DNA of 64,000 nucleotides from Winslowiella arboricola (lineage in GTDB: Bacteria > Pseudomonadota > Gammaproteobacteria > Enterobacterales > Enterobacteriaceae), in contig NZ_JAODIM010000043.1 in assembly GCF_025527015.1 (NCBI RefSeq), positions 434,001-498,000 of the forward strand. The letters are read 5' to 3'. Under the pieces are notes generated by a model that worked only from the letters and a program-made list of their open reading frames with translations, made no database searches and had not been told where the DNA came from. Position numbers and translations under genes: made by a program. Numbering within the stretch: the stretch's first letter is position 1; each line of letters starts with the position of its first letter. Below are positions 18,185 through 26,615 of the stretch, in pieces.

Positions 18185-18205
18185 ATGGCGGCTTAACGCC
18201 GCCAT
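18185..18205. terminator. Hairpin between convergent dcm and lipoprotein genes
   Basis: ATGGCGGC and GCCGCCAT form a perfect 8-bp stem with a 5-base loop in the 36-base gap between two convergent stops. There is no T-run on either strand, so termination efficiency is uncertain. Confidence 0.5.
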
Positions 18206-18213
18206 CAAACTGA

Positions 18214-19014
18214 TTACCAGCCTTTAATTGCATCACCTTTATAAACTTCGATCGCTTTCTCTTCCACTTCCTTCGACTGGAAAGCCTGTTTTAACTTCTG
18301 TAGCTTTTCGCTGTCTTTATTATCTTCGCGCGATACCAGTGCATTAACATAGGGTGAGGCTGCGCCTTCCATAAATAATCCGTCACGGGAAGCCGATAAT
18401 CCCGCCTGAGCGGAGAAGTTAGTATTGATAACGGAGAGAGTCACATCAGGATCATCAAGCGTACGGGTTAATTGTGGCGTATCCACTTCAACCAGTTTCA
18501 GATTTTTCGGATTGGCCGTGATATCCAGCGTGGTTGGCAAATAGCCGACGCCCTCTTTCAGCTTAATTAAGCCCTGCGCCTGTAACAGTAATAAACTGCG
18601 TCCCAGCGTGGTGGCTTCATTAGAGATGGTGACCGTTGCGCCATCTTTCAACTCACTGATATTTTTGATTTTGTGGGAATATGCAGCAATCGGGAAAATA
18701 AAGGTTTTGCTGATAATGGCAAATTTATAACCACGCTCTTTCGACTGGTCTTCAAGATAAGGCAGGCTCTGGAAGGCATTTGCGTCGACATCTTTATTCT
18801 GCAGCGCTTCATTTGGCAGGACATAATCGTTAAACGATATAACTTCCAGATCTAAGTTATACTTTTCTTTTGCCACTTTCTGCGCCACTTCCCAGATCGC
18901 CTGGTCCGGCCCGGTATTAATCGCCACCTTGACTTTATTCTCATTATCAGGGGAACAGGCGGATAACAACAGCGCAGAGGTGGCTATTAACAGCGAGGAA
19001 AACACTTTATTCAC
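18214..19014 (-). CDS. NlpA/MetQ-family lipoprotein
   Basis: A 266-residue lipoprotein of the MetQ/NlpA group, which binds methionine or related ligands for MetNI-type importers. The signal ends in the lipobox LLLSAC with lipidated Cys20; aspartate next to it would favour inner-membrane retention, but serine is at +2, which usually sends E. coli lipoproteins to the outer membrane. Family blocks include DVDANAFQSLPYLEDQ and ATVTISNEATTLGRSL. No metN or metI gene is adjacent, so it resembles orphan NlpA rather than an operon MetQ. It is convergent with dcm. Confidence 0.85.
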   Translation of the reverse strand: MNKVFSSLLIATSALLLSACSPDNENKVKVAINTGPDQAIWEVAQKVAKEKYNLDLEVISFNDYVLPNEALQNKDVDANAFQSLPYLEDQSKERGYKFAIISKTFIFPIAAYSHKIKNISELKDGATVTISNEATTLGRSLLLLQAQGLIKLKEGVGYLPTTLDITANPKNLKLVEVDTPQLTRTLDDPDVTLSVINTNFSAQAGLSASRDGLFMEGAASPYVNALVSREDNKDSEKLQKLKQAFQSKEVEEKAIEVYKGDAIKGW

Positions 19015-19401
19015 AACAGGATCCTTCAGATGGTTTGGAATGGCAGGCAGTTATTATAACCCTGCGACAGGGGACAGGTATGGGTAATATCGATAAAGCC
19101 GATTAAAAATCGGGCAAATAAGCTTAATTATTAAAAAAAATGCAGCTGGCATGAACTTTTCAGTTACTAAGCTGACTAACTGTTTAGTGATATCTCACTG
19201 TAACGATTTTTTTTCAACCTCCCTGAGGGAGGTTTTTTTTTGCCTGCTATTTAACCCCGTGCCGATAAAATGAACAATGCCGCTCTGATAGATTCTCTTT
19301 AACTCATCCTCTTTAATATCGGCAGGAAAACACGCTTTCAATAGCATTGCTTGATGGTGGCTTGAATCAGGGCCTGAACCACCGAAAGGGTGAGAGCTTG
19401 G
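19015..19401. other. Intergenic region with an unassigned plus-strand terminator
   Basis: About 390 bases between the lipoprotein gene start (minus) and the AraC gene stop (minus). It holds the lipoprotein promoter region, AT-rich around 19105-19140, and the plus-strand terminator at 19216. No open frame with a ribosome binding site was found. A small RNA transcribed on the plus strand is possible. Confidence 0.45.
19216..19241 (+). terminator. Strong rho-independent terminator with no known upstream gene
   Basis: AACCTCCC and GGGAGGTT form an 8-bp stem with a 3-base loop, followed by nine T on the plus strand. The nearest plus-strand gene upstream is dcm, a kilobase away and separated by a minus-strand gene, so the terminator appears to end an unannotated transcript, perhaps a small RNA of about 60-150 bases. 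Confidence 0.75.
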
Positions 19402-20322
19402 TTACGGCACACTGATATCAGAGCGATGATCGGTGCTCATATTACGGATACTGGCGAGTATTTTTGTGGCGTCGCGGGTCGGCGGCAGACCAAAGGCGCG
19501 TGCATATTCGCGACTGAACTGCGTGGTGCTTTCATAGCCAACATCCAGCGCGGCCGAGGTGACATTTTTGCCGCTGATCAGCAACAGCATACGTGCCTGT
19601 AGCAAGCGGATACGCTTCTGAAATTGCAGCGGGCTTAGGGTGGTGACCGCCTTAAAGTGGCGATGGAAAGCGGAGACGCTCATCGCCGCTTTCTCTGCCA
19701 GCTCTTCCATACGTAACGGTTTCGCATAGTCGCGACGGATCATCTGAATCGCCAGACTGACCCGCGCCACGGCGCTGTCAGGCAGCGCAATATCGCGCAA
19801 CATCTGACCATGCGGCCCCTGCAACACGCGGTAGAGGATTTCGCGCTCATAGACCGGCGCCAGCGCGGCGATATCGGACGGGCGTTCCATCAGCCGCAGC
19901 ATGCGTACCCAGGCATCCATCAGTTCCGGCGTCACTTCAGCGACCGAAAAGGCGGCGGTTTCCGCAGCGCTCTGCGTATAGTCCGGCAGATCCGCCAGCA
20001 GGTCGGCCACCACCGCCGGATCCAGCGTCAGGGCAACGGCAAGGTAGGGCTCACCGGTGGTCGCCGGCCAGATCGTGCCTACCGCGGGTAGCGCCACCGA
20101 CATCAGGAAATAGTTAGCCGGACAGTAGTGCAGCGTACTGTCGCCCACCGTCATCGATTTACTGCCCTGCAATATCAGATTCACCATCGGCGCATACACC
20201 GCCGCCAGCTCGTGTTCAGGGATCACGCCCTGAACCATCGCCACGCGTGGGATACCGGTTTCGGTTAGCCGGTTTTCGGCTTTTGCGGCTAAGCGCCTGA
20301 GTTCGTGCAATTGGTTATTCAT
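19402..20322 (-). CDS. AraC-family transcriptional regulator (AraC N-terminal type)
   Basis: A 306-residue regulator with the AraC_N arm/cupin-like domain (about 25-180, including MVNLILQGSKSMTVGDSTLHY) and a C-terminal pair of helix-turn-helices (about 205-300; AEKAAMSVSAFHRHFKAVT, then DVGYESTTQFSREYARAFG). Regulators of this subgroup usually activate an adjacent alcohol or aldehyde oxidoreductase gene. The divergent SDR-VOC-reductase cluster begins 137 bases away and is the probable target. Confidence 0.88.
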   Translation of the reverse strand: MNNQLHELRRLAAKAENRLTETGIPRVAMVQGVIPEHELAAVYAPMVNLILQGSKSMTVGDSTLHYCPANYFLMSVALPAVGTIWPATTGEPYLAVALTLDPAVVADLLADLPDYTQSAAETAAFSVAEVTPELMDAWVRMLRLMERPSDIAALAPVYEREILYRVLQGPHGQMLRDIALPDSAVARVSLAIQMIRRDYAKPLRMEELAEKAAMSVSAFHRHFKAVTTLSPLQFQKRIRLLQARMLLLISGKNVTSAALDVGYESTTQFSREYARAFGLPPTRDATKILASIRNMSTDHRSDISVP

Positions 20323-20458
20323 GAGTTCTGTCTAATCCGCAGATAAGGCTTTGGCCAGCATACAGTAGAAATGGGCTGATTTCAGGCAGGAATAGGCAGG
20401 CTGTTGCCAGGCGTGCTGCCTATGATAGCTACACACCTTAATCAGCACGGAGTTAACT

Positions 20459-21211
20459 ATGAGCGTAATCGTTATTACTGGCGGTAGCCGGGGCATAGGC
20501 GCCAGCGCCGCCCTCCAGATCGCCAGCCGCGGGACGGGCGTTATCCTGACGTACAACAGCCACCCGCAAGAAGCGGAAGCCATAGTCAGCAAGATTAAAG
20601 CGGCGGGCGGTAAAGCGGTGGCGCTGGCGCTGAATGTCAGTAATGTGGCTTCCTTCGCCGGGTTCGCCAGTGACGTCGCAGCGGCGCTGGAGACCCACTG
20701 GAACAGCGATCGCATCCACGGCCTGGTCAATAATGCCGGGTTCGGTAACTTCGCGGCGATTGAGGCACTGACCGAGGCCGAGTTCGATGGTCTGTTAAAT
20801 GTCCACCTGAAAGGACCGTTCTTTCTCACCCAGGCACTGCTACCCTTAATCGCTGACGGCGGACAGATTATCAATATGACCAGCGCAACCACCCGCGTGG
20901 CCACCCCTGGCGCCGCGCCTTACGCCGCCTTTAAGGGCGGGCTGGAAGTGCTGACGCGCTATATGGCGAAAGAGTTTGGCCCGCGCAATATCCGCGCCAA
21001 CTCGATTTCACCTGGCGCAATCCGTACCGATATGACCAACGGCGCATTCGACCAGAGCCCGGAATTTGTTGAACTACTGTCATCGCAAACCGCGCTTGGC
21101 CGTATCGGCGAGCCAGACGACGTCGGCCGGGTTATCGCCAGTCTGCTGTCCGACGACAATGGCTGGATCAACGCGCAGAACATTGAAGTTGGCGGCGGCT
21201 ACATTATCTGA
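20459..21211 (+). CDS. Short-chain dehydrogenase/reductase
   Basis: A 250-residue classical SDR, an NAD(P)-dependent oxidoreductase. The cofactor motif TGGSRGIG is at residues 7-14; arginine right after the serine suggests NADP(H) preference. NNAG is present, and the catalytic Ser is in INMTSATT with Tyr and Lys in YAAFKGG, where alanine replaces the serine more often seen before the lysine. First gene of a three-gene operon divergent from the AraC regulator. The substrate is unknown. Confidence 0.88.
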   Translation: MSVIVITGGSRGIGASAALQIASRGTGVILTYNSHPQEAEAIVSKIKAAGGKAVALALNVSNVASFAGFASDVAAALETHWNSDRIHGLVNNAGFGNFAAIEALTEAEFDGLLNVHLKGPFFLTQALLPLIADGGQIINMTSATTRVATPGAAPYAAFKGGLEVLTRYMAKEFGPRNIRANSISPGAIRTDMTNGAFDQSPEFVELLSSQTALGRIGEPDDVGRVIASLLSDDNGWINAQNIEVGGGYII

Positions 21212-21226
21212 TTACCGGAGAGTTTT

Positions 21227-21628
21227 ATGCTGGACCATATTTTTCTGTCAGTGAGCGATATTGAACGCTCGATTACCTTTTACACTGCGGCGCTGGCGCC
21301 GCTCGGCATCCGCGACCGTCATGATTACGACGGCAAAGATGGCCCGCAGGGACATCCCGATCTGAAAGGATTTGGCGCGAAAGGTCGCGTTTTTTTCTGG
21401 CTGCGCAAAGGCGTAGTCGAAGGGCAGGCGGCGCATATCGGTTTTGTCGCTGCCAGCAGCAGTGAAGTTGATGCGGCATACGCCGCCGCGATGGCGAACG
21501 GCGCGACCGATAACGGTGCGCCTGGCGCCCGGCTGCACTACGATCCGCGCTACTACGCCGCTAATATCCTCGATCCGGACGGTTACAGTATTGAGTTTGT
21601 CTATAAATCATGGCAGCACGCGTCATGA
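21227..21628 (+). CDS. VOC-family (glyoxalase-like) protein
   Basis: A 133-residue single-chain vicinal oxygen chelate protein. It begins LDHIFLSVSDIERSITFY, typical of lactoylglutathione lyase-like and dioxygenase-like members. Candidate metal ligands are His4, the histidine in AAHIGFV and the glutamate in YSIEFVY. It lies 15 bases after the SDR and overlaps the next gene by ATGA, so the three are translated together. Probably part of detoxification of a reactive carbonyl or aromatic compound; inference only. Confidence 0.85.
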   Translation: MLDHIFLSVSDIERSITFYTAALAPLGIRDRHDYDGKDGPQGHPDLKGFGAKGRVFFWLRKGVVEGQAAHIGFVAASSSEVDAAYAAAMANGATDNGAPGARLHYDPRYYAANILDPDGYSIEFVYKSWQHAS

Positions 21629-22608
21629 GCCGCTTAATGATCTACGGTGCCAGCGGCTATACCGGCCGGATGGCCGCGGAAAGGGCGCAGGCGGCAGGGC
21701 TGGATACCATTCTTGCCGGACGCGATGTGCAAAAGCTGGCGGCGCTTTCTGCCGAACTGGGCGCTGAGTATCGCGCTTTTGCACTGGATAACCACCGTGA
21801 TGTCGCTGAGGCGTTAAACGATGTTGCAGTGGTGCTGAACTTTGCCGGTCCTTTCGCCCATACCGCCGAGCCTTTGATGCTCGCCTGCATCGAAACTGGC
21901 GCGCACTATCTGGATATCACCGCCGAGATTAACGTCTACCGGCTGGCGCAATATTTAGGCGAGGAAGCCGCTGCGGCTAACGTGATGCTGTTACCAGGTG
22001 TCGGCTGGGATGTGGTGCCGACCGATTGCCTGGCGATGCAGCTGGCGCGCCTTGTTGAACAACCGCAGTCGTTGCGCATTGCGTTGCAGGTCTCAGGATC
22101 GATGTCGCGCGGTTCGGCAGTCAGCGCCGGGGAGATAATTGGCGCCGGACTGCTGAGTCGGGTAGATGGCGAACTGGTCGCCACGCCTGACGCACAGCCC
22201 GCCCGTTTCGATTTTGGCAATGGCGCGGTTGACTGTTATCCGCTCTCTTTTGGCGATCTGGTTACTGCCTGGCGCTCAACCGCAATTGCCAATATCGCGA
22301 TGTTTGTCCATGTGACTGGCGATGCTTTTCCTGAGGGCGATTTGTCACTGTTGCCGGATGGTCCGAGCGCCGCAGAGCGTGATGCCCATCGCGCCTTTGC
22401 GGTGGCAGAGGTGAGTGGTGCAGATGGCAGTATCGCGCGTGCGGTGATTGAAACGGTAAACGGCTACTCCTTTACGCCGCTGGCAGCGGTAGAAGCGGCA
22501 CGTCGGGTGCTGGCCGGTGAACATCGCCCCGGCTTTGAAACACCTGCGCGCCTGTTCGGTGACGGCTTTGCCGAAACCATCCCAGGCACGCGTGTTACTC
22601 TGCTGTAA
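21625..22608 (+). CDS. Saccharopine dehydrogenase-like NAD(P)-binding reductase
   Basis: A 327-residue protein with an N-terminal Rossmann fold (MIYGASGYTGRMAAERA) and the central region of saccharopine dehydrogenase/trans-acting enoyl reductase proteins (NFAGPFAHTAEPLMLACIETGAHYLDITAE). The start at 21625 overlaps the VOC stop by four bases and is preferred to an upstream frame-start at 21610. It is the last gene of the AraC-controlled cluster. Lysine metabolism is not implied, since many members act on other aldehydes or lipids. Confidence 0.82.
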   Translation: MSRLMIYGASGYTGRMAAERAQAAGLDTILAGRDVQKLAALSAELGAEYRAFALDNHRDVAEALNDVAVVLNFAGPFAHTAEPLMLACIETGAHYLDITAEINVYRLAQYLGEEAAAANVMLLPGVGWDVVPTDCLAMQLARLVEQPQSLRIALQVSGSMSRGSAVSAGEIIGAGLLSRVDGELVATPDAQPARFDFGNGAVDCYPLSFGDLVTAWRSTAIANIAMFVHVTGDAFPEGDLSLLPDGPSAAERDAHRAFAVAEVSGADGSIARAVIETVNGYSFTPLAAVEAARRVLAGEHRPGFETPARLFGDGFAETIPGTRVTLL

Positions 22609-22616
22609 TAGCGGAA

Positions 22617-23006
22617 TCAGGCACTCTGTCCAGACAGCCACGGGCCTTCACCGTGAACATGAATCACAGTTTCTTCTTCTGTCCATGCGTAGTGTGAGAC
22701 GCCCGGCGGTATAAAGGCAATACTGCCGGGCTTTAGCGCGATGCCATTGGATTTATCGAGCTCAGGCCCGATACCCACAAACAGCGTGCCGGAAATCACC
22801 GTACTTCTGTCAACAAAGGGGGAGTGGTGAATATGCGCAGGCGTGTCGCTGCCGGCAGGGAGTTTCACTCTGGCTACAAATGGTCCTGCAGTAAATATTG
22901 TACCTTCAACATCAATATACTGAATTTCAGGCACACCAGGGAATGATTTCCATTCTGAGTTTTCAAATGTCTCAATAATAACTTCGTTATTCATATTAGC
23001 GTCCAT
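22617..23006 (-). CDS. Cupin-domain protein
   Basis: A 129-residue single cupin. Motif 1 is seen as PAHIHHSPFVDRSTVISGTL and motif 2 as PGSIAFIPPGVSHYAW, with histidines that could bind a metal. An alternative start at 22994 has a slightly better ribosome site. It is divergent from the HxlR regulator, with a strong palindrome between them, so it is probably the regulator's target. It could be a small dioxygenase, isomerase or ligand-binding protein. Confidence 0.82.
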   Translation of the reverse strand: MDANMNNEVIIETFENSEWKSFPGVPEIQYIDVEGTIFTAGPFVARVKLPAGSDTPAHIHHSPFVDRSTVISGTLFVGIGPELDKSNGIALKPGSIAFIPPGVSHYAWTEEETVIHVHGEGPWLSGQSA

Positions 23007-23083
23007 TTTTTACTGTGGGAAATAAAGCGTTAAAGCAATTTAAAGGCTTTTTTATCGCGCCACAAGAACGCAAAAATATCTGC

Positions 23084-23107
23084 GTTACGCACATTAATGT
23101 ACGTAAC
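23084..23107. promoter_or_regulatory. 24-bp near-perfect palindrome, candidate HxlR operator
   Basis: GTTACG and CGTAAC flank a central ACATTAATGT, giving 11 of 12 base pairs symmetric (only the pair at positions 7 and 18 fails). It lies in the cupin-hxlR gap, 36 bases before the regulator start, an ideal position to control both divergent genes. Confidence 0.7.
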
Positions 23108-23142
23108 AATCCAGAAGGTAATCAGTTTTAATGAGGTGGGTA

Positions 23143-23544
23143 ATGGCTAATGTCATGATTAGACAGTTAAAACCAATGTTCAGCGAAAATGATCATAATA
23201 ATTGCCCGGCGGTGATGCAATTACTTGATCGGGTAGGGAATAAATGGACGATAATTGTCATGGGAATATTGACTGAAGGTCCGATGCGTTTTAATGCGAT
23301 TCAACGTTCCATTGAAGGACTCTCGCATCGGGTATTAACATTAACGTTGCGCGGTCTTGAACGTGACGGTCTGGTTGAAAGACGGGCTTTTCCAACCATT
23401 CCGCCAAAAGTAGAATACGAGCTGACGCTACTGGGTATCTCACTCATAGGCCCCGTTGAGTACCTGATGGCGTGGGTACGTGATCACCGGCTGGCAATCG
23501 ACGAAGCCAGAGATGTCTTTGATCGGCGCAATAATGCGGAATAA
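23143..23544 (+). CDS. HxlR-family transcriptional regulator
   Basis: A 133-residue winged-helix regulator of HxlR/MarR-like type: CPAVMQLLDRVGNKWTIIVM, with the conserved cysteine that many members use for redox or electrophile sensing, then the recognition helix in LSHRVLTLTLRGLERDGLVERR. The start at 23143 was chosen for the GAGGTG four bases upstream; an ATG at 23131 is possible. It is divergent from the cupin gene. Confidence 0.85.
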   Translation: MANVMIRQLKPMFSENDHNNCPAVMQLLDRVGNKWTIIVMGILTEGPMRFNAIQRSIEGLSHRVLTLTLRGLERDGLVERRAFPTIPPKVEYELTLLGISLIGPVEYLMAWVRDHRLAIDEARDVFDRRNNAE

Positions 23545-23572
23545 AACTTCCGCTGATATTACGCCGTCAGGC

Positions 23573-24787
23573 TTATTGACGGGCATGTTCAAAGAGTCGA
23601 ATCATCAGACCGCCGGTTGCGGCCAGCGTTGCCAGCGCGACCACACCTGGCCAGCCAAAGCTTTCCAGTGCTTTACTGCCCAGTGCCGCACCAGAGGCCA
23701 TACCGATAAAGACCACGGTAAACATAATCGCGTTCAGACGGCTGCGTGCTGCCGGATTAATCGCATAGATAATGGTCTGATGCGCAACCAGCGTCGCCTG
23801 CACGCCAAGGTCAAAACCGACCGCACTGAGCACAATCAGCGCCAGCTGCGCAGGTAAGGGCAGCAGCGGCAGGAAAAACATCAGCGCAAATGACAGCACC
23901 ACAATCGCCGCGCCTGTGCGGGTAACATAGTTGGCACCGTGACGATCGGCCAGCATTCCCGCCAGCGGAGCCGCCAGCGCACCGGCCGCACCGGCCAGGC
24001 CGAAGGATCCGGCCACCGCGCTGCCCAGCTGGTAACGTTCGGCCAGCATCAGCGCCAGTGTTGACCAGAAAGCGCTAAAACCTACCGACAGCAACCCCTG
24101 CGCCAGCGCCGCATGACGCAATTCGGCATGGTCGCGCCATAATTTTCCTAACGAGCGCAGCAGCGCCGGATAACTTAACGCGGTCTGCACTTTAAACGCG
24201 GGCAGTACCCGCCAGATCGCCAGCGTAATCAGCAATACGCCCGCCGCCGCCAGCGCATACACTGCGCGCCAGCCAAAATACTCCGCCACGATGCCGCTAA
24301 ATACCCGCGACAGCAGGATGCCGGCCAGTAACCCGGTCATCACCATACCGACCATTTTTCCGCGCTGACTGTCTGACGCCAGGGTGGCCGCTGCCGGAAT
24401 AATATCCTGCGCGACGGTAGCCATCAGTCCAATCGCCAGACTGCTTAACAGCAGCAACGGAAAAGAGGCGGAGAACCCACATAACAGTAGCGTGACTGCC
24501 AGCAGCACGCCTTTAAGCAGAATAATTTTGCGCCGGTCATGACGATCACCCAGTGGCGCCAGCAGCAGAATGCCAAGCGCATAACCGATTTGCGTTAACG
24601 TCGGCACCATACCGGTATCACTGACGTTGCTGTGAAAGGCGCCGCCGATAATGCTCAGCATCGGCTGGCTGTAGTAAATGGAGGCCACGCTCAACCCGGC
24701 GCCAGCCGCCAGCAGGAAAACAATTTTGGTTGATAGCGACGATTCAGCGCGGGCAGCATCTTTATCTGCGGATAAAACCTGGCTCAT
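23573..24787 (-). CDS. Major facilitator superfamily exporter (12 helices)
   Basis: A 404-residue MFS transporter with about twelve hydrophobic helices and the loop 2-3 motif GDRHDRRKIIL. The N-terminal SVASIYYSQPMLSIIGG resembles the YnfM/AraJ-like drug and metabolite exporters. It is divergent from a LysR gene 87 bases away, a common arrangement in inducible efflux. The substrate is unknown. Confidence 0.87.
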   Translation of the reverse strand: MSQVLSADKDAARAESSLSTKIVFLLAAGAGLSVASIYYSQPMLSIIGGAFHSNVSDTGMVPTLTQIGYALGILLLAPLGDRHDRRKIILLKGVLLAVTLLLCGFSASFPLLLLSSLAIGLMATVAQDIIPAAATLASDSQRGKMVGMVMTGLLAGILLSRVFSGIVAEYFGWRAVYALAAAGVLLITLAIWRVLPAFKVQTALSYPALLRSLGKLWRDHAELRHAALAQGLLSVGFSAFWSTLALMLAERYQLGSAVAGSFGLAGAAGALAAPLAGMLADRHGANYVTRTGAAIVVLSFALMFFLPLLPLPAQLALIVLSAVGFDLGVQATLVAHQTIIYAINPAARSRLNAIMFTVVFIGMASGAALGSKALESFGWPGVVALATLAATGGLMIRLFEHARQ

Positions 24788-24874
24788 GGTAAGTTCCGAA
24801 AGAAGTAACAGTGGCGCTATTTTTGCCGCTTAAGAGGACAAACTGTAGCCCTGTTACAGGTAAAACTGTTATAC

Positions 24875-25858
24875 ATGATACGTATGAATAAGAATCCAGC
24901 ACTCACTATCGACCGTATATCACTGTTGCAGACTTTCGTGCGTATCGTCGAGAGCGGCAGTCTCTCGGCCGCCGCCAGCCAGATCGGTACCTCGCAGCCG
25001 ACCATCAGCCGTCGTTTGCAAAGCCTGGAACAGCTGCTGGGCGTAAAGCTGATTCAGCGCACTACCCATACTATGAAGCTGACCGATGATGGCGAACGCT
25101 GCTATCGCCAGGCGTATAAGCTGATCGAACACTGGCAGTTTATGGAAGATGAAGTCAGTGCGGTGCGCGATGAACCGGTCGGCGTTTTGCGGGTGCGCGC
25201 GCCGCATGCATTTGGTCAGGATCAGCTGATTGCGCCGCTGGCCGACTATCTGCAACGCTATCCGCAGGTCAGTGTGGAGTGGACGCTGAATGACCATTCA
25301 CCGGACTTTATCGCCGAAGGGGTTGATTGCGCGATCCATGTTGGCGCTGCAACCGATCCCGGGGTCGTAGCGGTGCTGCTGGCGGAAGTGCCGCGGATTG
25401 TGGTGGCGGCGCCGTCGCTGCTTGCGCGCTATGCCGCAGTCAACGAGGTTGCGGACCTGGCGCAATTTCCGTGGCTGGCGCTAAACAGCTTTTACCGCAA
25501 TGAGGTCACGCTTAACCATATTAACAGCGATCAGGCTTACCGTTTTGCCATTGCGCCACGCTTAAGTACCGATAGTCTCTACGCGGTGCGTAAAGCGGCG
25601 CTGGAAGGCATGGGCGCGGCGATGGTTTCCGCCTGGGTGGTGCAGGATGATCTGCAGCAGGGGCATTTACAGCAGCTTTTGCCGCAATGGCAGGCCGCGC
25701 CGCTGCCGATTTATCTGCTGTATCCCTGGGCGAGTTACTATCCGGCGCGACTGCGCAAATTTCTTGAGCTGATGAAAGCGGTGATGCCCGGCCTGAGCGG
25801 GACGCAATTGCCTGAGAAGCGCAGTAAGCCATTCAAATCAATTTCGGGTTCGGCATAA
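24875..25858 (+). CDS. LysR-family regulator divergent from the MFS exporter
   Basis: A 327-residue LysR regulator of the CrgA/AaeR-like group. The HTH is ESGSLSAAASQIGTSQPTISRRLQSLE (written in part), and the effector domain includes ALEGMGAAMVSAWVVQDDL. The start may be 24875 or the ATG at 24884; neither has a good ribosome site. The short shared intergenic region with the MFS gene suggests that it controls that exporter. Confidence 0.83.
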   Translation: MIRMNKNPALTIDRISLLQTFVRIVESGSLSAAASQIGTSQPTISRRLQSLEQLLGVKLIQRTTHTMKLTDDGERCYRQAYKLIEHWQFMEDEVSAVRDEPVGVLRVRAPHAFGQDQLIAPLADYLQRYPQVSVEWTLNDHSPDFIAEGVDCAIHVGAATDPGVVAVLLAEVPRIVVAAPSLLARYAAVNEVADLAQFPWLALNSFYRNEVTLNHINSDQAYRFAIAPRLSTDSLYAVRKAALEGMGAAMVSAWVVQDDLQQGHLQQLLPQWQAAPLPIYLLYPWASYYPARLRKFLELMKAVMPGLSGTQLPEKRSKPFKSISGSA

Positions 25859-25909
25859 TTTATCCATTTCCCGTGGTGGCCTTACTCTTTGCGCCATCTT
25901 TAATTGCGT

Positions 25910-25915
25910 TATAAT
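25910..25915 (+). promoter_or_regulatory. Candidate -10 box for the small ORF at 25944
   Basis: A perfect TATAAT lies 28 bases before the small gene's ATG. The matching -35 is weak (TTTGCG at 25888-25893, spacing 16). Confidence 0.4.
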
Positions 25916-25943
25916 TGTCTGGTAATTAACCAGGAGGTTTTTA

Positions 25944-26102
25944 ATGAAAACTCTTGTGCCTGAGAATTCTGAGCGTATAAGTGAGATGATTGCAGAGTCT
26001 CGCGAAGCGGGGCATAAACGGATCACCGGATTGACCCGTGAAGAACGTCGGGCTAATTTCCTGCGCGATACCTGGGGATTAGATGAGAATGGCTGGCATT
26101 GA
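25944..26102 (+). CDS. Small soluble protein, 52 residues, unknown
   Basis: A short gene reading MKTLVPENSERISEMIAE and onward, ending TWGLDENGWH. It is highly charged and helical, with no membrane segment or cysteine. AGGAGG lies immediately upstream of the ATG at suitable spacing and a -10 box precedes it, so translation is likely. The size and charge recall antitoxin or immunity-like proteins, but I recognise no family. It is followed 15 bases later by an interrupted frame that is probably its operon partner. Confidence 0.6.
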   Translation: MKTLVPENSERISEMIAESREAGHKRITGLTREERRANFLRDTWGLDENGWH

Positions 26103-26117
26103 AAGGAACTCAAGCCA

Positions 26118-26615
26118 GTGAAAAGACAGTATATTTCATGCGCCGACAGATCAAGCCTGTTTGATAAAAACAGTTCATATTTCGGCTTTAATGCGGCGAA
26201 AGCGTTTCTTTACGTCGATGAAATCCTTGATCTCATCGACTTGTAGAATGAGCAGGGTTATGTAGAGGTTTATGAGATCGAAAGGGAGCGTACCTGGGGT
26301 CGGGTAAAAGCCTCAGATACTGATGGTAATGGTAACTACATTGCCCTGTATGCAGATCTGTTCCATACCCGAGTTCTCAACGACAGTCAGTGCATTACCC
26401 GCGAACAAAAGAGACGGGCGCAAGATCCCTTACTGGTTCTTACATTCCAGCCAAATAATTTTTCCCCTGAAGCGCACCCAGTATTAGTCATTGAGTTTAT
26501 GCTGAACCATGATCAATATATCGGACGTATAGGTGTAGCTAAAAAAGACAAAATTAATATGGCGCGCATTTGTAGCGGTGTCCTGAGTCGTATTAAACTT
26601 TCCCGTCAGTCATAG
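26118..26615 (+). pseudogene. Amber-interrupted hypothetical gene
   Basis: From a GTG at 26118 with AAAGGAA upstream, the frame codes for 42 residues, meets a TAG at 26244-26246 and then stays open for another 122 codons to a TAG at 26613. Both parts have sensible protein composition (first NSSYFGFNAAKAFLYVDEIL, later YIALYADLFHTRVLND and VLVIEFMLNHDQYIGRIGVA). No start with a ribosome site follows the amber codon. I read this as one ~165-residue gene inactivated by a nonsense mutation, unless read-through occurs. Family unknown. Its last six bases overlap the convergent tetR stop. Confidence 0.65.

Noticed and set aside
20332-20904. 190-residue minus-strand frame upstream of the AraC gene
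   Set aside because: Mostly antisense to the SDR gene, which has full catalytic motifs.
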